Source: Cheilinus undulatus
Taxonomy: Eukaryota; Chordata; Actinopteri; Labriformes; Labridae
Assembly (NCBI RefSeq): GCF_018320785.1
Contig: NC_054886.1
Coordinates: forward strand, 1,367,177 to 1,431,176
Direction of reading: 5' to 3'
DNA length: 64,000 nt
Shown: in pieces, positions 1-14,639 of the stretch
How the letters are laid out: each line of letters begins with the position of its first letter
Position numbering within the stretch: the first letter of the stretch is position 1
Translations under genes and position numbers: made by a program
The notes under the pieces: generated by a model
The model's input: the letters and a program-made list of their open reading frames with translations, nothing else
Told to the model about the DNA's origin: nothing
Databases searched by the model: none

Positions 1-134
1 GAAAATGACACATTTCTGATCATCTGATTCTCTACTGCATTTCTCAGCAAATATTTACGAGGTTTTATCTTTTCAAACTTAATGTCAAGAAAGCTCTGAC
101 TCTTAAAATCGACACCAAGAAGGAGACAACTCAC

Positions 135-2832
<2,698 letters not shown>

Positions 2833-4357
2833 GGCCTTATTTCTGAAGAATTTGACAAACCACAGTTTACAAGGACAGACTTAATAAAAAAACAAATAAT
2901 TCTCATTACATTCTTTCTATCATTTTAATTTGATGGTTTATTATATTTACACACAAAATCTGACCCCCTATACTGACTACTCTAGCTTGTTTCTGTGTCC
3001 TGCTTGTTTGAAATGATGTTTCATTTGGTTAATCTTGTATAAATACATGTAACACCAAGCAAGTACGTATAAAAAACCTAGAATGAAATCTTAATCTTAA
3101 TATCTTCTTGTTTAAAAATTAGATAAGGAAACACAAACCTTATGAGCTGCAAAGGCCTTCTAAAGTCTGTAAAGAGCGTTCTTATTTTGTGGTATCCCCA
3201 GCTCGTTACCGACTTGACCCCAGAATTCATCATCTGGAGCCCTCCCCAGCTCCTTCACCTTGCTCACGATCTCCTCTGCCCTGATGGTCTTTGATTTGTT
3301 CTTAGGGAAGAACAGCAGATGTCAATAGAAAGAACATATGTGTAAAATCATTCTCAAATAGTGTTTAAGATTTGAGCTGTTATGATAAAATTACTCACCC
3401 CAAACAGCCTGAATGTTAAAACTCTGTTAAAAGAATAAATTTAAATAAAAAGGAAGGCCATACTAGGAACAGAACATAAGGATTATAACTGTAAATCTTT
3501 ATCAGACATTAATCTTTTCTCAGAAAAAGTCTAAACTTTGAGAAGTAAAGGGACATACAGTACTAGGAGCTGATATAAATTCTGGAGGACTTGATTTGTG
3601 CACCACATCAAGGTAATCTGCTTTCTGCTATTTTGTGCAACATCACATGATTATGAAACAGCCTGCTATTGGCTGACAGACACTTACTGAGAGAAACAAA
3701 ATGGTGGTTAGTTTCTGAGCTAGTGGTAACAAATGATTGCAATTTGAATAAAATGGATAAAAAGACGTTAAATATCGGCATCAATAGCGTCAATGGGAAA
3801 ACAACGGTAACCTTCAAGAGGAAAAACAGGTGAGAGGCGACAACTTATGGTTCAAAAGTTACATAATTTTTTATGAACTCACTTCTTGTCTTGTACGACA
3901 GCGCCGGGCTGAAAGGCGTTTTTACAATCACACACTGAGAAAAACTGTCATGCAGACAACATTCTTTGTAGCTGCAGCAGGTCTCTTGGTTCTTTCTTCG
4001 CTGCCGCTGCAGCTAAAAACAGAAGCCCGTTCATACAGTGGCAGCAAAGAAGAATAGATTTCTGGTTTATAGCGCTAACAGTTAGCATGGCTAAACAAAC
4101 CAAAGTATAAAGTTAAACCAAACGGTATCTGTGCATAAACTCGTGTACTCGCTGATAACAAAACCTGCATTTTAAGCATTAGCGGATGTATTTCAGATAC
4201 TGGTACAGTATTAGAACAACCCTATCCTTTTCCCCTCTCTCCTCTCAGTACCAAACTGCTCACTTCCTGTGCATTTTTTGGAATCTTTAAATGGGCGGAG
4301 TTAGCTTTGAGCGGGGGGTTCACTTTAACTAGATTACCTGACTATTTTATGGCCAAA
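2833..4357. repeat. 1.5-kb duplicated unit, copy 1
   Basis: This unit is repeated at 6855-8397 in the same orientation, starting at the shared phrase ggccttatttctgaagaatt. Small indels and point differences separate the copies, so the duplication is not brand new. Copy 1 breaks off where the hAT element at 4358 begins. Its counterpart of the small ORF lies at 3139 to about 3305 on the minus strand (EEIVSKVKELGRAPDDEFWG) and contains a stop codon. Confidence 0.8.
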
Positions 4358-6400
4358 TAGGGGCGCCGCCAGGGATTTTAGGCCCCATGAAAAGAAACCT
4401 TACTGGGCCCCCCACAGCCGGCCGTTTGGCCGTCAGAATTTTTTTTTTTTTTTTTTTTTTTTGGGTAAAGATTTATTTTTGGGCTTTTTCGTGCCTTTAT
4501 TAGAGATAGGAGGACAGTGGATAGATTCGGAAACAGGGAAGAGAGCAGGGTGAGACATGCAGGAAATGGTGCCACAGGCCGGATTCGAACCTGGGCCACC
4601 TGCATACATGGTGCACGCCCTAACTACTCAACTACTGGCTCGCCCCGGCCGTCGGAAAATTTTGATACCGTTTTACATAAAACTATGCATTTTAATGATA
4701 TTTTTGACTATCATTCCCATATTTGTGAAAAGAACAACATGACAGTTACTTGGTAGGGGAAGCACTGAAAATACAATAAAATTAATTTAGATTCAGTTAT
4801 TTGCTGAAAGACTGATACTCTATAATCAAAAACCCATCTCTTTCTTTAAATACTTGAACATAGAATTCTCTTAAGACTAATTACCTGAAAATACAAAACT
4901 TAAATACAAAATAACCTCTTCCATTAAAATGAAATGCAATTATCATCTGAGGAGAAACAGATAAAATCTCAGATGAAAACACCATCAAAAACAAAATGGC
5001 CAGTTGCCTTTTATAATTTATTGTAGTTTGAACATCTATGGAACAGGATGCAACAAGCAAACAAAAATACATAAAATAGATAAAAATAAATAATAATGAT
5101 AATGAATAATATCAGCAGCAGATGTTAAACTATGTAAAGTAGGGTCAGATTATATAGTATTTCCTATAATGTAATACCATTTGTAATATCATAATCACCA
5201 TTTCAGGTGGCCTCACCATTTTGTTTTACTTAATGGTGTTTTCAGTGATTTGACCAAAAATAACGAAGGAAAATGTGATTTTACTACCAGTACTCCACTG
5301 CTCACTGTCTCCCTCTTGTAGCCCCACATGCAGGTTTAATTTATCTATAAAACTGTAGACTCACAGGTGTTGGCATTAGATTTGTGGTGAAAAAATACAT
5401 CTATGAGGCTATGTGGTTGTTGTTATTAAATCTTCTGATTTCCAGAAAATGTAAACGTTTGTCTGATTGGATTGAGAGCAGCCACCCAGTCTGCATGCAC
5501 TAGAAATGATCTCTGTTCCTACTGCAAAACAGGGGGGAAGAGTCCCAAACTACTGACCAAACATATTTCAGAGATAGCTGATGCTTTTTAAACCATTATT
5601 TCAGAACGATGTTTTATTCTTTAATGTTTTTTTCTCCATAGTAATCAATGAATTTAACACACAGCTGCTCACCTCCTTCCTCGGCGGGTACTTGGGCTTG
5701 TTCAGGTGGGACAGGGAGGGACTGACAGACAGACAGCTGCTGCTCTTGATGTGTCTGTTTGGAACATGAGTCATTCTTTGATTAGATATGAACAGAGCAG
5801 CTTGTTCAACATTTGCCTGCATTGATTATTTAACTAAAACAGTGAAATGTATAAATCCAGAGTTTCCTTCAGAAATATGAGCTTTTATGGGGAGAAAGTG
5901 AGCTAGCTTATAAAGTATGTACAAAGTTAGGAATAGACAACAGGCTCATGTTCCAGAAGTTTCCATCACATGGACCACTAACAGACCCACCTTGCCTATG
6001 AAAGAACTGGGTGACGTACTGTCGACCCTCTGCTTCTTTTTCATGCCTGACCTTTTTTCTTTTCTATTTTAACTCCCTGACTTTTGAGGCATCCTGCCGT
6101 CTCCTCCTCCACTCACTGTCTGTGTTAGGTTAGCGCTCTGCAAGCTGCCTCACAGGGCAGGTGGACTGAACCATTTTACATAAATAGAGAGGGGGGGCGG
6201 GCGTTGAGAAATGTTTCCAAAACAAATAAACTTAGTGTTACCAATACATTGTAAATAAAATATATGTGTGATTGTACACTTATTACTGAGTGTCATATTA
6301 TTTTGTCAGTATTATAATTGTATGAGGGGCCTCTCTGGGCCCCTGTCAATCATGGGCCCCTAGAATCCTTCTCCTTATTCTCCCCTTTTTGGCACCCCTG
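4358..6400 (-). mobile_element. hAT-type non-autonomous transposon, copy A
   Basis: The ends carry the inverted terminus aggggcgcc / ggc-cccctg typical of hAT elements. The same element occurs in the opposite orientation at 56232-58598, where a perfect 8-bp target duplication is visible. Copy A carries worn protein fragments (for example PKYPPRKEVSS around 5600-5822, minus) but no open transposase. A SINE sits inside it at 4439-4646. Copy A lacks the mariner-like insert found in copy B. No clear target duplication is seen here; the right flank has probably been rearranged. Confidence 0.75.
4439..4646 (-). mobile_element. tRNA-derived SINE inserted in hAT copy A
   Basis: The minus strand begins with a tRNA-like head that includes a Pol III B box, ggttcgaatcc (plus-strand 4581-4591). 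It runs through a conserved body and ends in a long A tail, seen as poly-T at 4440-4461. The insert is bounded by an 11-bp direct repeat with one mismatch (4428-4438 and 4647-4657). The equivalent site in hAT copy B near 58520 is empty, which confirms the insertion. It is a retroposon, not a functional tRNA gene. Confidence 0.85.
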
Positions 6401-6508
6401 ACCCTCAGTGTCAGCTTTTGTTTTAGTTTCAGTGACAGAACTTTGTCTTTAAATCCCTAGTAAATTCTGTATAAACTGTTGAAAAGGGCAAAGGGGTCTG
6501 ATGCGTAC

Positions 6509-6592
6509 CTATGAGGTTCCCTGTGCTAGGCACTCCTCCCTGACCCCAGGGCTGGACCCCGACATCCTCCAGCTGGGCTGTCTCTGACGGCT
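6509..6592 (-). other. orphan exon-like segment between hAT copy A and duplicated unit 2
   Basis: On the minus strand an acceptor (ttccacag) and a donor (gtacgc) enclose 84 bases. They are open in one phase (PSETAQLEDVGVQPWGQ and onward) and closed in the other two. It needs one base from the preceding exon and leaves one base over. That phase would join correctly to the poly(A) polymerase exon at 1761-1870. No family was recognised. It may be a piece of the same unknown gene as the exon at 7202-7357, or simply a chance open stretch. Confidence 0.35.
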
Positions 6593-6854
6593 CTGTGGAA
6601 AATATTCAAGCTGATATAAGCCTTTTATTATTCTCAAACACCAAGTAATGCTTTAAAACCTCTGTGATGTTTCTTCTATGTTTAATAATGCCATACTGGA
6701 GCAGTGAGGCATATTTCACTGCTTTAAAGAACTTTATCTCTCTGAGCTCCAGTTCATCAACAACATAATTATCAGATTGATAACCACCATCATCAACTAT
6801 TTATGAATTTAGATTTGGACAATCAAGACAATCAACAGTTCCTTGACAGTTCCA

Positions 6855-8397
6855 GTGGCCTTATTTCTGAAGAATTTGACAAACCACAGTTTACAAGGGC
6901 AGTGGAGTTAAAAAAAAAAACAATACTCATTACATTCTTTCTATCATTTTAATTTGATGATTTATTATATTTACACACAAAATCTGACCACCTATACTGA
7001 CTACTCTAGCTTGTTTCTGTGTCCTGCTTGTTTGAAATGATGTTTCATTTGGTTAATCTTGAATAAATACATGTAACACCAAGCAAGTACCTATAAGAAA
7101 CCTAGAATGAAAAAAAAAGACAAACTTCAATAAATTTAAAGTAATTGTCAGAAGTCAATCATAATATCTTTTGTTTAAAAATTAGATAAGGAAACACAAA
7201 CCTTATGGGATGCGAAGGCCTTCTTAAGTCTGTAACAAGCGTTCTTATTTTGTGGTATCCCCAGCTCGTTACAGACTTGACCCCAGAATTTCTGGTCTGG
7301 GGCCCTCCACAGCTCCTTCACCTTCTGGACAATCTCCTCCATCCTTATAATCTTCATCTTGTTCTTTAGGGAAGAACAGCATATGTCAATAGAAAGAACA
7401 TCAAAATCATTCTCAAATAGTGTTTAAGATTTGAGCTGTTATGATGAAATTACTCACCCCAAACAGCCTGAATGTTAAAACTCTTAAAAAAATAAATTAA
7501 AATAAAAAGGAAGGCCATACTAGGAACAGAACATCAGGATTATAACTGTAAATCTTTATCAGACATTAATCTTCTCTCAGAAAAAGTCTAAACTTTGAGA
7601 AGTAAAGGGACATACAGTACTAGGAGCTGACATATTCTGGAGGACTTCATTTGTGCACCACAGCAAAGTAATCGGCTTTCTGCTATTTTGTGCACTGTCA
7701 TATTACGAAACAGCCTGCTATTGGCTGACAGACGCTCAGAGAGAAACAAAATGGTGGTTAGCATTCTAGCTAGCGGTAATAAATGATTTCGATTTGATAA
7801 AAAATGGATAAAAAGAAGTTAAATATTGGCATTAATAGTGTCAATGGGAAAACACAACAGCTAGTTTCAAAAGGAAAAACAGGTTAGAGGCGACGACTTT
7901 TGGTTCAAAAGTTAAGTAATTTTTTTATAAACTCACTTCTTGTCTCGTACGACAGCGCCGGTCAGAAAGGCGTTTTTACGATCACACTCTGAGAAAAACT
8001 GCCACGCAGACAACATTTGTTGTATCTGCAGCAGGTCTCTTGGTTCTCCTTCGCTGCCACTGCAGCTAAAAACAGAAGCCCATTAATACAGTGGCAGTGA
8101 AGAAGAATAGATTTCTGGTTTATAGCGCTAACAGTTAGCATGGCTAAAAAGCAAAATATGAAGTTAAACTAAATGGTATTGGATTAGTGCATAAACCTAT
8201 GTACTCGCCGATACCAATACCTGCATTTTAAGCATTAGCGGATGTATTTCAGATACTGGTACAGTATCTGAACAACCCTATCCTTTTCCCCTCTCTCCTC
8301 TCAGTACCAAACTGCTCACTTCCTGTGCATTTTTTGAATCTTTAAGTGGGCGGCGTTAGCTCACTAACACTTTAACTAGATTATTACTCGACTATCT
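6855..8397. repeat. 1.5-kb duplicated unit, copy 2
   Basis: This is the second copy of the unit at 2833-4357, with the same order of landmarks: the AT-rich start, the small ORF near 7200-7357, the motif cgtacgacagcgccg near 7947, and the tail ending at cccaaatat. Here the small ORF has no stop. The sequence runs on past the point at which copy 1 is broken by hAT copy A. Confidence 0.8.
7202..7357 (-). CDS. exon-like ORF of unknown repeated gene
   Basis: An ATG-initiated minus-strand ORF of about 50 codons reaches a plausible donor (AAG/gtttgtg). It reads MKIIRMEEIVQKVKELW, then FWGQVCNELGIPQNKNA. The composition is that of a small helical domain: charged, amphipathic, with a Trp/Phe core. 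The sequence is conserved between the two duplicated units despite noncoding differences around it, although the other copy has a stop. I do not recognise the family. A transposon-borne DNA-binding domain is possible but is only a guess. Confidence 0.35.
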
Positions 8398-8599
8398 TAT
8401 GCCCAAATATCATGGCATGCGAATTAAAGGTTAGTTACTTCAAATTAGAACAGATTAAATATTTACAGCATGAAGTCTGTAAGTCAGTAAAGTCAGCAGT
8501 GTGGGATGTGCATGAGTGAAGATAATGTGTGTAAATGTTGTAAAATGCAAACTTAACTAAAGCTCAACCTAATCTAACATAAGTAAACCAAAGTGTGGT

Positions 8600-9118
8600 A
8601 TACCTGTGGAGGCCAGGTCAGAGAGAGAGTGAATGTGTGACTGCAGGAGCTTAAATAACCTCAACACACTGGGCCCAGGTGTGTGACATTACTCTAATCA
8701 AGGAGCTGCACTCACAGACACAGGCTGGACACACTCAGGCTGACAATACCAAACATCACATGATGTCATGGACATCACACCCCCTCCCTTCAGACGGGGG
8801 GCCCCAAAGGGATCACAGATACCAAAATTTCAAAATACATCTACACAAAAAATACACTTAACTACAAAGACTAAAAATAACTTGGGTATCCAAACAGGGT
8901 ACCATCAAAGACAACACCCTAAGCCACTCTACGGGGTGCATGAAAGAGAATCAGCAACAGTGTTATGCTTGTGTTGTACGTTTACATGTAAGCTAGAGAA
9001 AGCTGGCACTACTGTTTGACTTCCACCTGTTAGTAATTTTTTTTTTCCTTTGCCAACCACAGGTACTGGGATACTCAACAGCCACCTCATCAGTCTTTGG
9101 GACCAAGTCACCCTGGGG
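8600..9118 (-). mobile_element. Ty3/Gypsy-type LTR retrotransposon remnant
   Basis: On the minus strand a worn RNase H tail (QRLMRW, later KHNTVADSLS) lies at 8929-9118. A spacer follows, then a polypurine tract (gaagggaggggg, plus-strand 8775-8800). An LTR-like segment starting tgatgtccatgaca comes next, with a TATA-like ttatttaag and ending in the 8600 region. Order and spacing fit the 3' end of a Ty3/Gypsy element lacking integrase. The LTR ends were not fixed because no second LTR or target duplication was seen. Confidence 0.45.
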
Positions 9119-9671
9119 GCCCATGGAGGTCAGCACTACCATGGTCCATTGTGAAGTTAAGCTGTGAAAAACATATTCTATACTTGACCTGAATAATAAC
9201 CACTTTTATTTGTAAGAAACAAATATATATTTTATTCATTTGTGTAGTAAGTAGTCCTCTTAAAAATATAAATCCCTTTTATTAGAAACAGAATTGAAAT
9301 GGATTAATAATGGCAAAAAATGTGGATAAGGTGGTGAAATTGGATTTTAAAAGTAGCAGAAATGGGTTAGAAGCAGGACTACAGTAATAGATTATTTTTG
9401 TAATCGAGTACTCTAATAAGAAATATTGCATTTTTATAACCAGTCACCTTTGCATTTTTAAGAGAAGTAGTACTAGACAAATGAGAAAAGAAGCTGGCCC
9501 CTTATATGAAAAATTTGTATCAACAGAATCTCCAAAGAAAATATATTTTACAAACTGCAATGAAGCTCTGATGTTTACATTTATTAAAGTTACAGAGACA
9601 GAAAGTTAAATAATGACATTAGATTATTTCATATTTGGAGTTTTAGGGATCCTCTCCCAGGAAATGTTTGG

Positions 9672-10857
9672 TGGGTGCATCTCAATAAATTAGAATATCA
9701 TCAAAAACTTGATTTATTTCAGTAATTCAATTCAAAAAATGAAATTCATACATAGACTCATTACACACAGAATGATATATTTCAAGTGTTAATTTCCTTT
9801 CATTTTGATGATTATGGCTTACAGATAATGAAAACCCAAAGTTTAGTATCTCGGAAAATTAGAATATCGCTTAAAACCAATTAAAAAAAGTATTTTTAAC
9901 ACAGACACGTTGGACTACTAAAACGTATGAACGTGTACAGCACTCAGTACTTGGTCTGGCTCCTTTTGCATGAATTACTGCAGCAATGCAGCGTGGCATG
10001 GGGGTGATCAGCCTGTGGCACTGCTCAGGTGATATGAAGACCAGATTGCTCTGACAGCAGCCTTCAGGTCGTCTACATTGCTGGGTCTGGTGTCTCTCAT
10101 CTTCCTCTTCACAATAGACCATAGATTCTCTATGGGGTTCAGGTCAGGCCAGTTTGCTGTCCAATCAACCACAGAGACACCAGGGTCCTTAAACCAGGTT
10201 TTGGAACTTTTGGCAGTGTAGGCAGGTGTCAAGTCCTGCTGGAAGATGAAATCAGGATTCCTGTATCAGCATAGGGAAGCATGAAGTGCTCCAAAACTTC
10301 CTGGTAGATGGCTGCGCTGACCTTTGACCTGATAAAACACAGTGGACCAACACCAGCAGATGACATGACTCCCCAAACCACCACTGACTGTGGAAACTTT
10401 ACACTGGACTACTCTCTTCCTCCAGACTCTTAGACCTTGATTTCCAAATTAAATGCTAAATGTGCTTTCGTCTGAGAAGAGGACTGTGGACCTCTGAGCA
10501 ACGGCCCAGTCTCTTCTGTCCTTAGCCCAGGTAAGACGTCTCTGACATCTCTGGTTCTGGAGTGGCTTGACACCAGGTGAAGTCCAATCCTGGATCCACC
10601 TGTGCGTGGTGGCTCTTGAAGCACTGACTCATCTTGAATGGGCTTCGTTTAACAATCCTCTCAAGGCTGCGGTTATTCCTGTTGCCTGTGCTTCTTTTTT
10701 TAACCACATGTCGTCCTTCCATTCAACTTTCCATTCATGTGCTTGGATACAGCACTCTGTGAACAACCAGCTTCTTTTGTGTCTTCCCTTCATTGTGCAG
10801 GGTGTCAGTGATCATCTCCTGAACATTTGTCCAGTCAGCAATCTTCCCCCAATTTCT
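9672..10857 (-). mobile_element. Tc1-like transposon, degraded and truncated at one end
   Basis: The left end has the familiar Tc1-like terminus gtgcatctcaataaattagaatatc, with the attagaatatc motif repeated near 9859, as in IR/DR termini. Minus-strand fragments of the DDE transposase follow in order: the N-terminal part around 10522-10722, and the C-terminal part at 10008-10232 with the motif DLNPIENLWSIVKRK, which holds the third catalytic residue. Frames are broken in several places. The other terminus is missing: homology to the 63-kb duplication starts near 10858. Confidence 0.75.
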
Positions 10858-11720
10858 TTATACCATGGTCACTTGCCAAAATAAATAAAAAAATAAAAGG
10901 ACACTGATTTATCCTTTAATTCATTTTGCAATCAAAATAGAAAGCTTTACTAAAGCAACAATTCCTTTTCCCTAGCAATGCCTGAGGGCTTGACTAATAA
11001 CTGGAAGTCATTCCAATCCCATAAACTTCTTAGGGAATGTAAATGTTGTTCAGAACTCCAGTAAATAGGACAGGCCAAAGATAGGAAGTCTCAAACAAAT
11101 AACTAGACCCCCCCAACGAACTTTCTGAACGGATTTGTCGATGAAAAAACATGAAGACGAGGGAGACTGAGAGTCATCTGTGATCAGACTATAAACCTGT
11201 ACGTTAACATGAACAGTCATCTGATAGAAAGTTTCATTTTAACAGACCAGCTCTGTTTAAACAGAATAATTCCTCCTTCTGCACTACAAGGTCACAGAGG
11301 TGAAACAGAGCTGTCCACGCCCTGCAGGTGCTGATTCTCAAACCACGACTATTTGAGTGTAACGAAGATTAAGTGCATATCAAAACATCAGTCCTCTGCA
11401 CCTGATGAATTGCATCAAAGTGACTCTTGTGCTCCAGTTTCTGTTTTGGATCTGCTTATAGGAGAGTGTCCATTGAAACATCTTTTGTACGTTATGGTCC
11501 TTTCTGCGAGCACCAACCAGACACTCTTTATTTGATTTTTAAATGTTTTTCAAACTGATTTCATTCACTCACTTAGAGTTCATCTGTAGCACAGGTACAG
11601 ATGTTACAGACTGTTGTCTCTACAGCACAAGACACTGTTGAAATAAGATTTCTAGCTATGAACAGGATTTTATTTTAAACTGCTGACCAATAGAGCTTAC
11701 AAGAGGAAGCTTTATTTTAC
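10858..11720 (-). repeat. segmental duplication, copy 1 (GVIN intron)
   Basis: This segment is closely similar to 63096-63965 in the same orientation, from tttataccatggtcac through to the donor of the GVIN-like exon at 11721. In both copies it occupies the intron just after coding exon 2 on the minus strand. Different Tc1-derived sequences abut its far side in the two copies. No coding region is supported inside it. Confidence 0.8.
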
Positions 11721-11976
11721 CATTTCTCTGTTGACAGACATCCATGCTGTGAGTCTCTGCTGCTTCCTCGGTGTAAGATTCAGCGACTACATCCTCATCA
11801 CTGGTTTCCTTTACTGAAGGAGAAAAACATCCCCTCATAACTTCATACACAGTTTAGGTCTAGGAAGGTGAGGAAACCTCATTTAATACAGCAAGATTTG
11901 TACAAACACTTTACCTTCATTGTATCTGCGCTCTCTGTCACCAACACTTGTGCAGGATTATTGGAACAGCTTCTCA
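11721..11976 (-). pseudogene. 5' coding exons of a GVIN-like GTPase, main exon missing
   Basis: Minus strand. An exon at 11915-11976 has an acceptor (actttcag) and ends ATGAAG/gtaaag, so it contributes only two codons. A second exon at 11721-11808 is 88 bases, acidic (ETSDEDVVAESYTEEAAETH), with donor AATG/gtaaaa. The same architecture, phases and start of exon 2 (GAAACCAG) occur at 47437-47693 in the main gene. The large GTPase exon expected further down the minus strand is not found between 11720 and the window start. This is therefore either an orphan 5' end left by rearrangement or a gene whose last exon lies outside the window. Confidence 0.6.
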
Positions 11977-12177
11977 CTGAAAGTAATGAGACGAGATCAT
12001 CATCTTAATGTACTTTTCCTACAGGTTTAAAAGGTCATGCAGGATACTGTGCATTATTTCCTAAATTGAAAAACATTGCTTATCAGTCTTACAATTACAT
12101 GTGGGATCTTGAAACTAATGGTACCTAAAGACCGCCATTTTAAACTTTAAGACTCCCGCCCCTGTGATGACTCATGT

Positions 12178-12700
12178 GCATTTTTTTTTTATTTAATGCA
12201 ATTTACTTTTTACAAAAACCAATTTGCAAGCGGAAAAAAAATACTAAATCAATTTTATGAATCAGAAAACACTTCAGAAAAAAAATGTTTTTCAAAACGT
12301 TTTTGTAACTTTGTTTTTGTTGTTTAATTTCTTTCCTCATTTGTGAGTGTCTTTAAAATGTAATTTGTTTATTCTTTGTAAACATATATTTTATGTCAGT
12401 TTATTTCCTTATTTTTAAACATATTTTATGGCAATTTAGTTCCTTCTTTGTAAACATTGTTTTCTGTAAATTTATTTCATTTGTTAAAATGTTTTGTAAA
12501 ATTCATATTTCCTCATTTCTAAACATATTTTTATGTACATTTATTTTCATCATTTGTAAACATGTTTTGTAAAATCTAAATTTGTGTGTACTCCATAAAT
12601 TCTTCTGACAAAATGTAATTTTGTGTCATGAAAGGTAATAATGTTCTTGTTACTGTTAAATTATTTCAAGATTTGTAAAATTTGTAAGATTTGTAATATT
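12178..12700. repeat. AT-rich imperfect tandem repeat
   Basis: Variants of a roughly 40-60-base phrase (tttgtaaacatgttttgtaaa with a tatttcctt spacer) recur several times. The period is loose. No gene or transposon terminus is visible. Confidence 0.5.
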
Positions 12701-12952
12701 GTGCTGCACTTCCAGGCCACGAAATAGTACCACATATTTTAAAGTGTAAACATTGTAATGCATTGTAATGATTATGCATTGAGTAGTCCTAGACACGTGA
12801 CCTCTTGAACCTGCTTTCTCTTAATGCACACACAGAGTTTGTATGTAGGTTTATGTAGTCCATCGTCATATAATGTTCTTGTAAACTGTGTTCCTGCCTC
12901 AGTTGTAAACTTGGTAAACAGAAGTGAGAGAGTAGATTAATGCCCTCTGAAC

Positions 12953-13808
12953 CATGGGTGTCAAACTCAAGGCCTAGAGGCCAAATCTGGCCCAGTTATA
13001 CCCTGCCCGCAGGATCATATCATATTTTTATTGTAAGTGCCCCTCCCGGTATGATGTCTGCAGATTTCCTCCACTTTAAAAATGTAAATTTAACCTTGAT
13101 GATTTAAAATATTCTTGTTAAGTCATAAAAAATATGAAAAACTAAAGAGTAAAATTTTTTTTGAATAGAATGTGGGGAAAAAATTAATTTGTGTTTTCAT
13201 TTCAAACTTTCAATATTGCAACTCAGAATCACGACTTAAACCTATGATTTTGACTTTTTAATCTCATATCTTAACCTTTTCATTTCATAATTTTAACTTT
13301 CATCACACATTTTCACTTTTGGATTCACGATTTTTAATTTTAAGTCCTATTTTGACCTTTTTAATTAAATATTTCAAACTTCATTGTATGTTTTGACCTT
13401 CTGATTCCTAACTTTGACTTTTAATCTCATATTTTTACCTGTTAGCCTCAAAATCTATAATTTGAACTAGTATTTTGACCTTTTAAACTCATTACTTTAA
13501 CTCATAAATTTACATATAAAAACATTATTGTGACTTTATATCTCATATATTTACTTATTAAAAACATTATTTTGACTTTTAATATGTTTTTGCTTTCTGA
13601 ACTCATTCATTTGACTTTTTGATCTCAGAGTTTGAGCTCTTTATCTGTCTCATTTTGACTTTTTTAATTCCAGTAGTTTTTTTTGCCCATAATTTATCAC
13701 TGGTGAAGTTGAGTTGACAGTTATGGTTAAATGTTGACCCTGTTAAGCCCTCAGGTTAGACCTCAATTCAGAATCCGGCCCCTGCTGTGATCGAGTTTGA
13801 CACCCCTG
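12953..13808. mobile_element. hAT non-autonomous element (gtgtcaaactc type)
   Basis: Termini catgggtgtcaaactca and gagtttgacacccctg are inverted repeats of the hAT type. They are flanked by an 8-bp target duplication with one mismatch, ctctgaac at 12945-12952 and ctctaaac at 13809-13816. The interior is AT-rich with repeated ttttgacttttta phrases and has no open reading frame of note. Confidence 0.85.
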
Positions 13809-14094
13809 CTCTAAACTCTCACTGTTGTCACTATTAGAGCTGTCCATGGTGCTGACCATGGGACTATTGAGATTTCATGATGTCATGAACTTAATCATGC
13901 ACTAAGTCCTGACTGAGGCTCCAGACTCTTCATATGAACCAGCTTATGTACCTTGATATAGTTTTTAGATTTTTAGCTGTCATTCAGGTTTTTAGATGAG
14001 ACACAATAAAAAGTCTCACAGAATATCCTGTAACATCAATAACCTGTTGTTTATAACAGATGTTACCCACCTACACTTATATCTAAGCATTGGT

Positions 14095-14290
14095 GCTGTT
14101 GTACTTCTTAACTTGAGTACTACATCACTGTACTCTCTCCACCTATGAAATGTACATAGTAGAGGATCAGAACATAAACTATATTAACCATTTGAGCCTT
14201 TTCTTGTTTTGTGTATGATTGAACACTTGAGGGCGCCATTATCACACATCCACAGCAGTATCCAAACTCTAAGGGAATTGTATGAGAGGG
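14095..14290. repeat. dispersed repeat with gagggcgccatta motif
   Basis: This shares an extended stretch with 20630-20800: an actt-gagtac start, a tactct-tcca-cta phrase, then ccttttcttgttttgtgtat and gaacacttgagggcgccattatc. It is probably one end of a dispersed transposon. The open frames across it in both copies are by-products of the repeat. Confidence 0.6.
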
Positions 14291-14639
14291 AAAGACTTCA
14301 CTTGGAAGGAGGACTGTCTGACGAGTGCTTCCTGTTTTATTTTGGTGCTTCTTTTGTTGACTGCTGATTTTACCTTGTTGTCTGCCCCTGTGGTTAATGA
14401 CCCAGAGTCTATTTAGGCAGGATCTGCTAACCAGCTCACTCTCTCTCCCCACCTTGCAGCAGCAGCACCTCATTTGTGTGTGCTCAGGTTTTGTTTAGTT
14501 ATATCCTGTTTAAAACTTCAATAAAAGTTATATTATGATTGAATCCATTGTGTGTGGTTTCCATTAGTAACTGCAGCATTTGAGCCAGCCATAATAAGGC
14601 AATAAAATAGCAAAGGAACCATCAATTGAAAGACTACTG

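Noticed and set aside
4500..4640. tRNA-like sequence with a perfect B box
   Set aside because: It is the head of a SINE with an A tail and target duplications, not an independent tRNA gene; no complete cloverleaf is supported.
14120..14473. 117-codon minus-strand frame with CGCVIMAPSSVQSYTKQE
   Set aside because: The same phrase recurs at 20635-20853 in a dispersed repeat and fades outside it, so it is repeat-derived.
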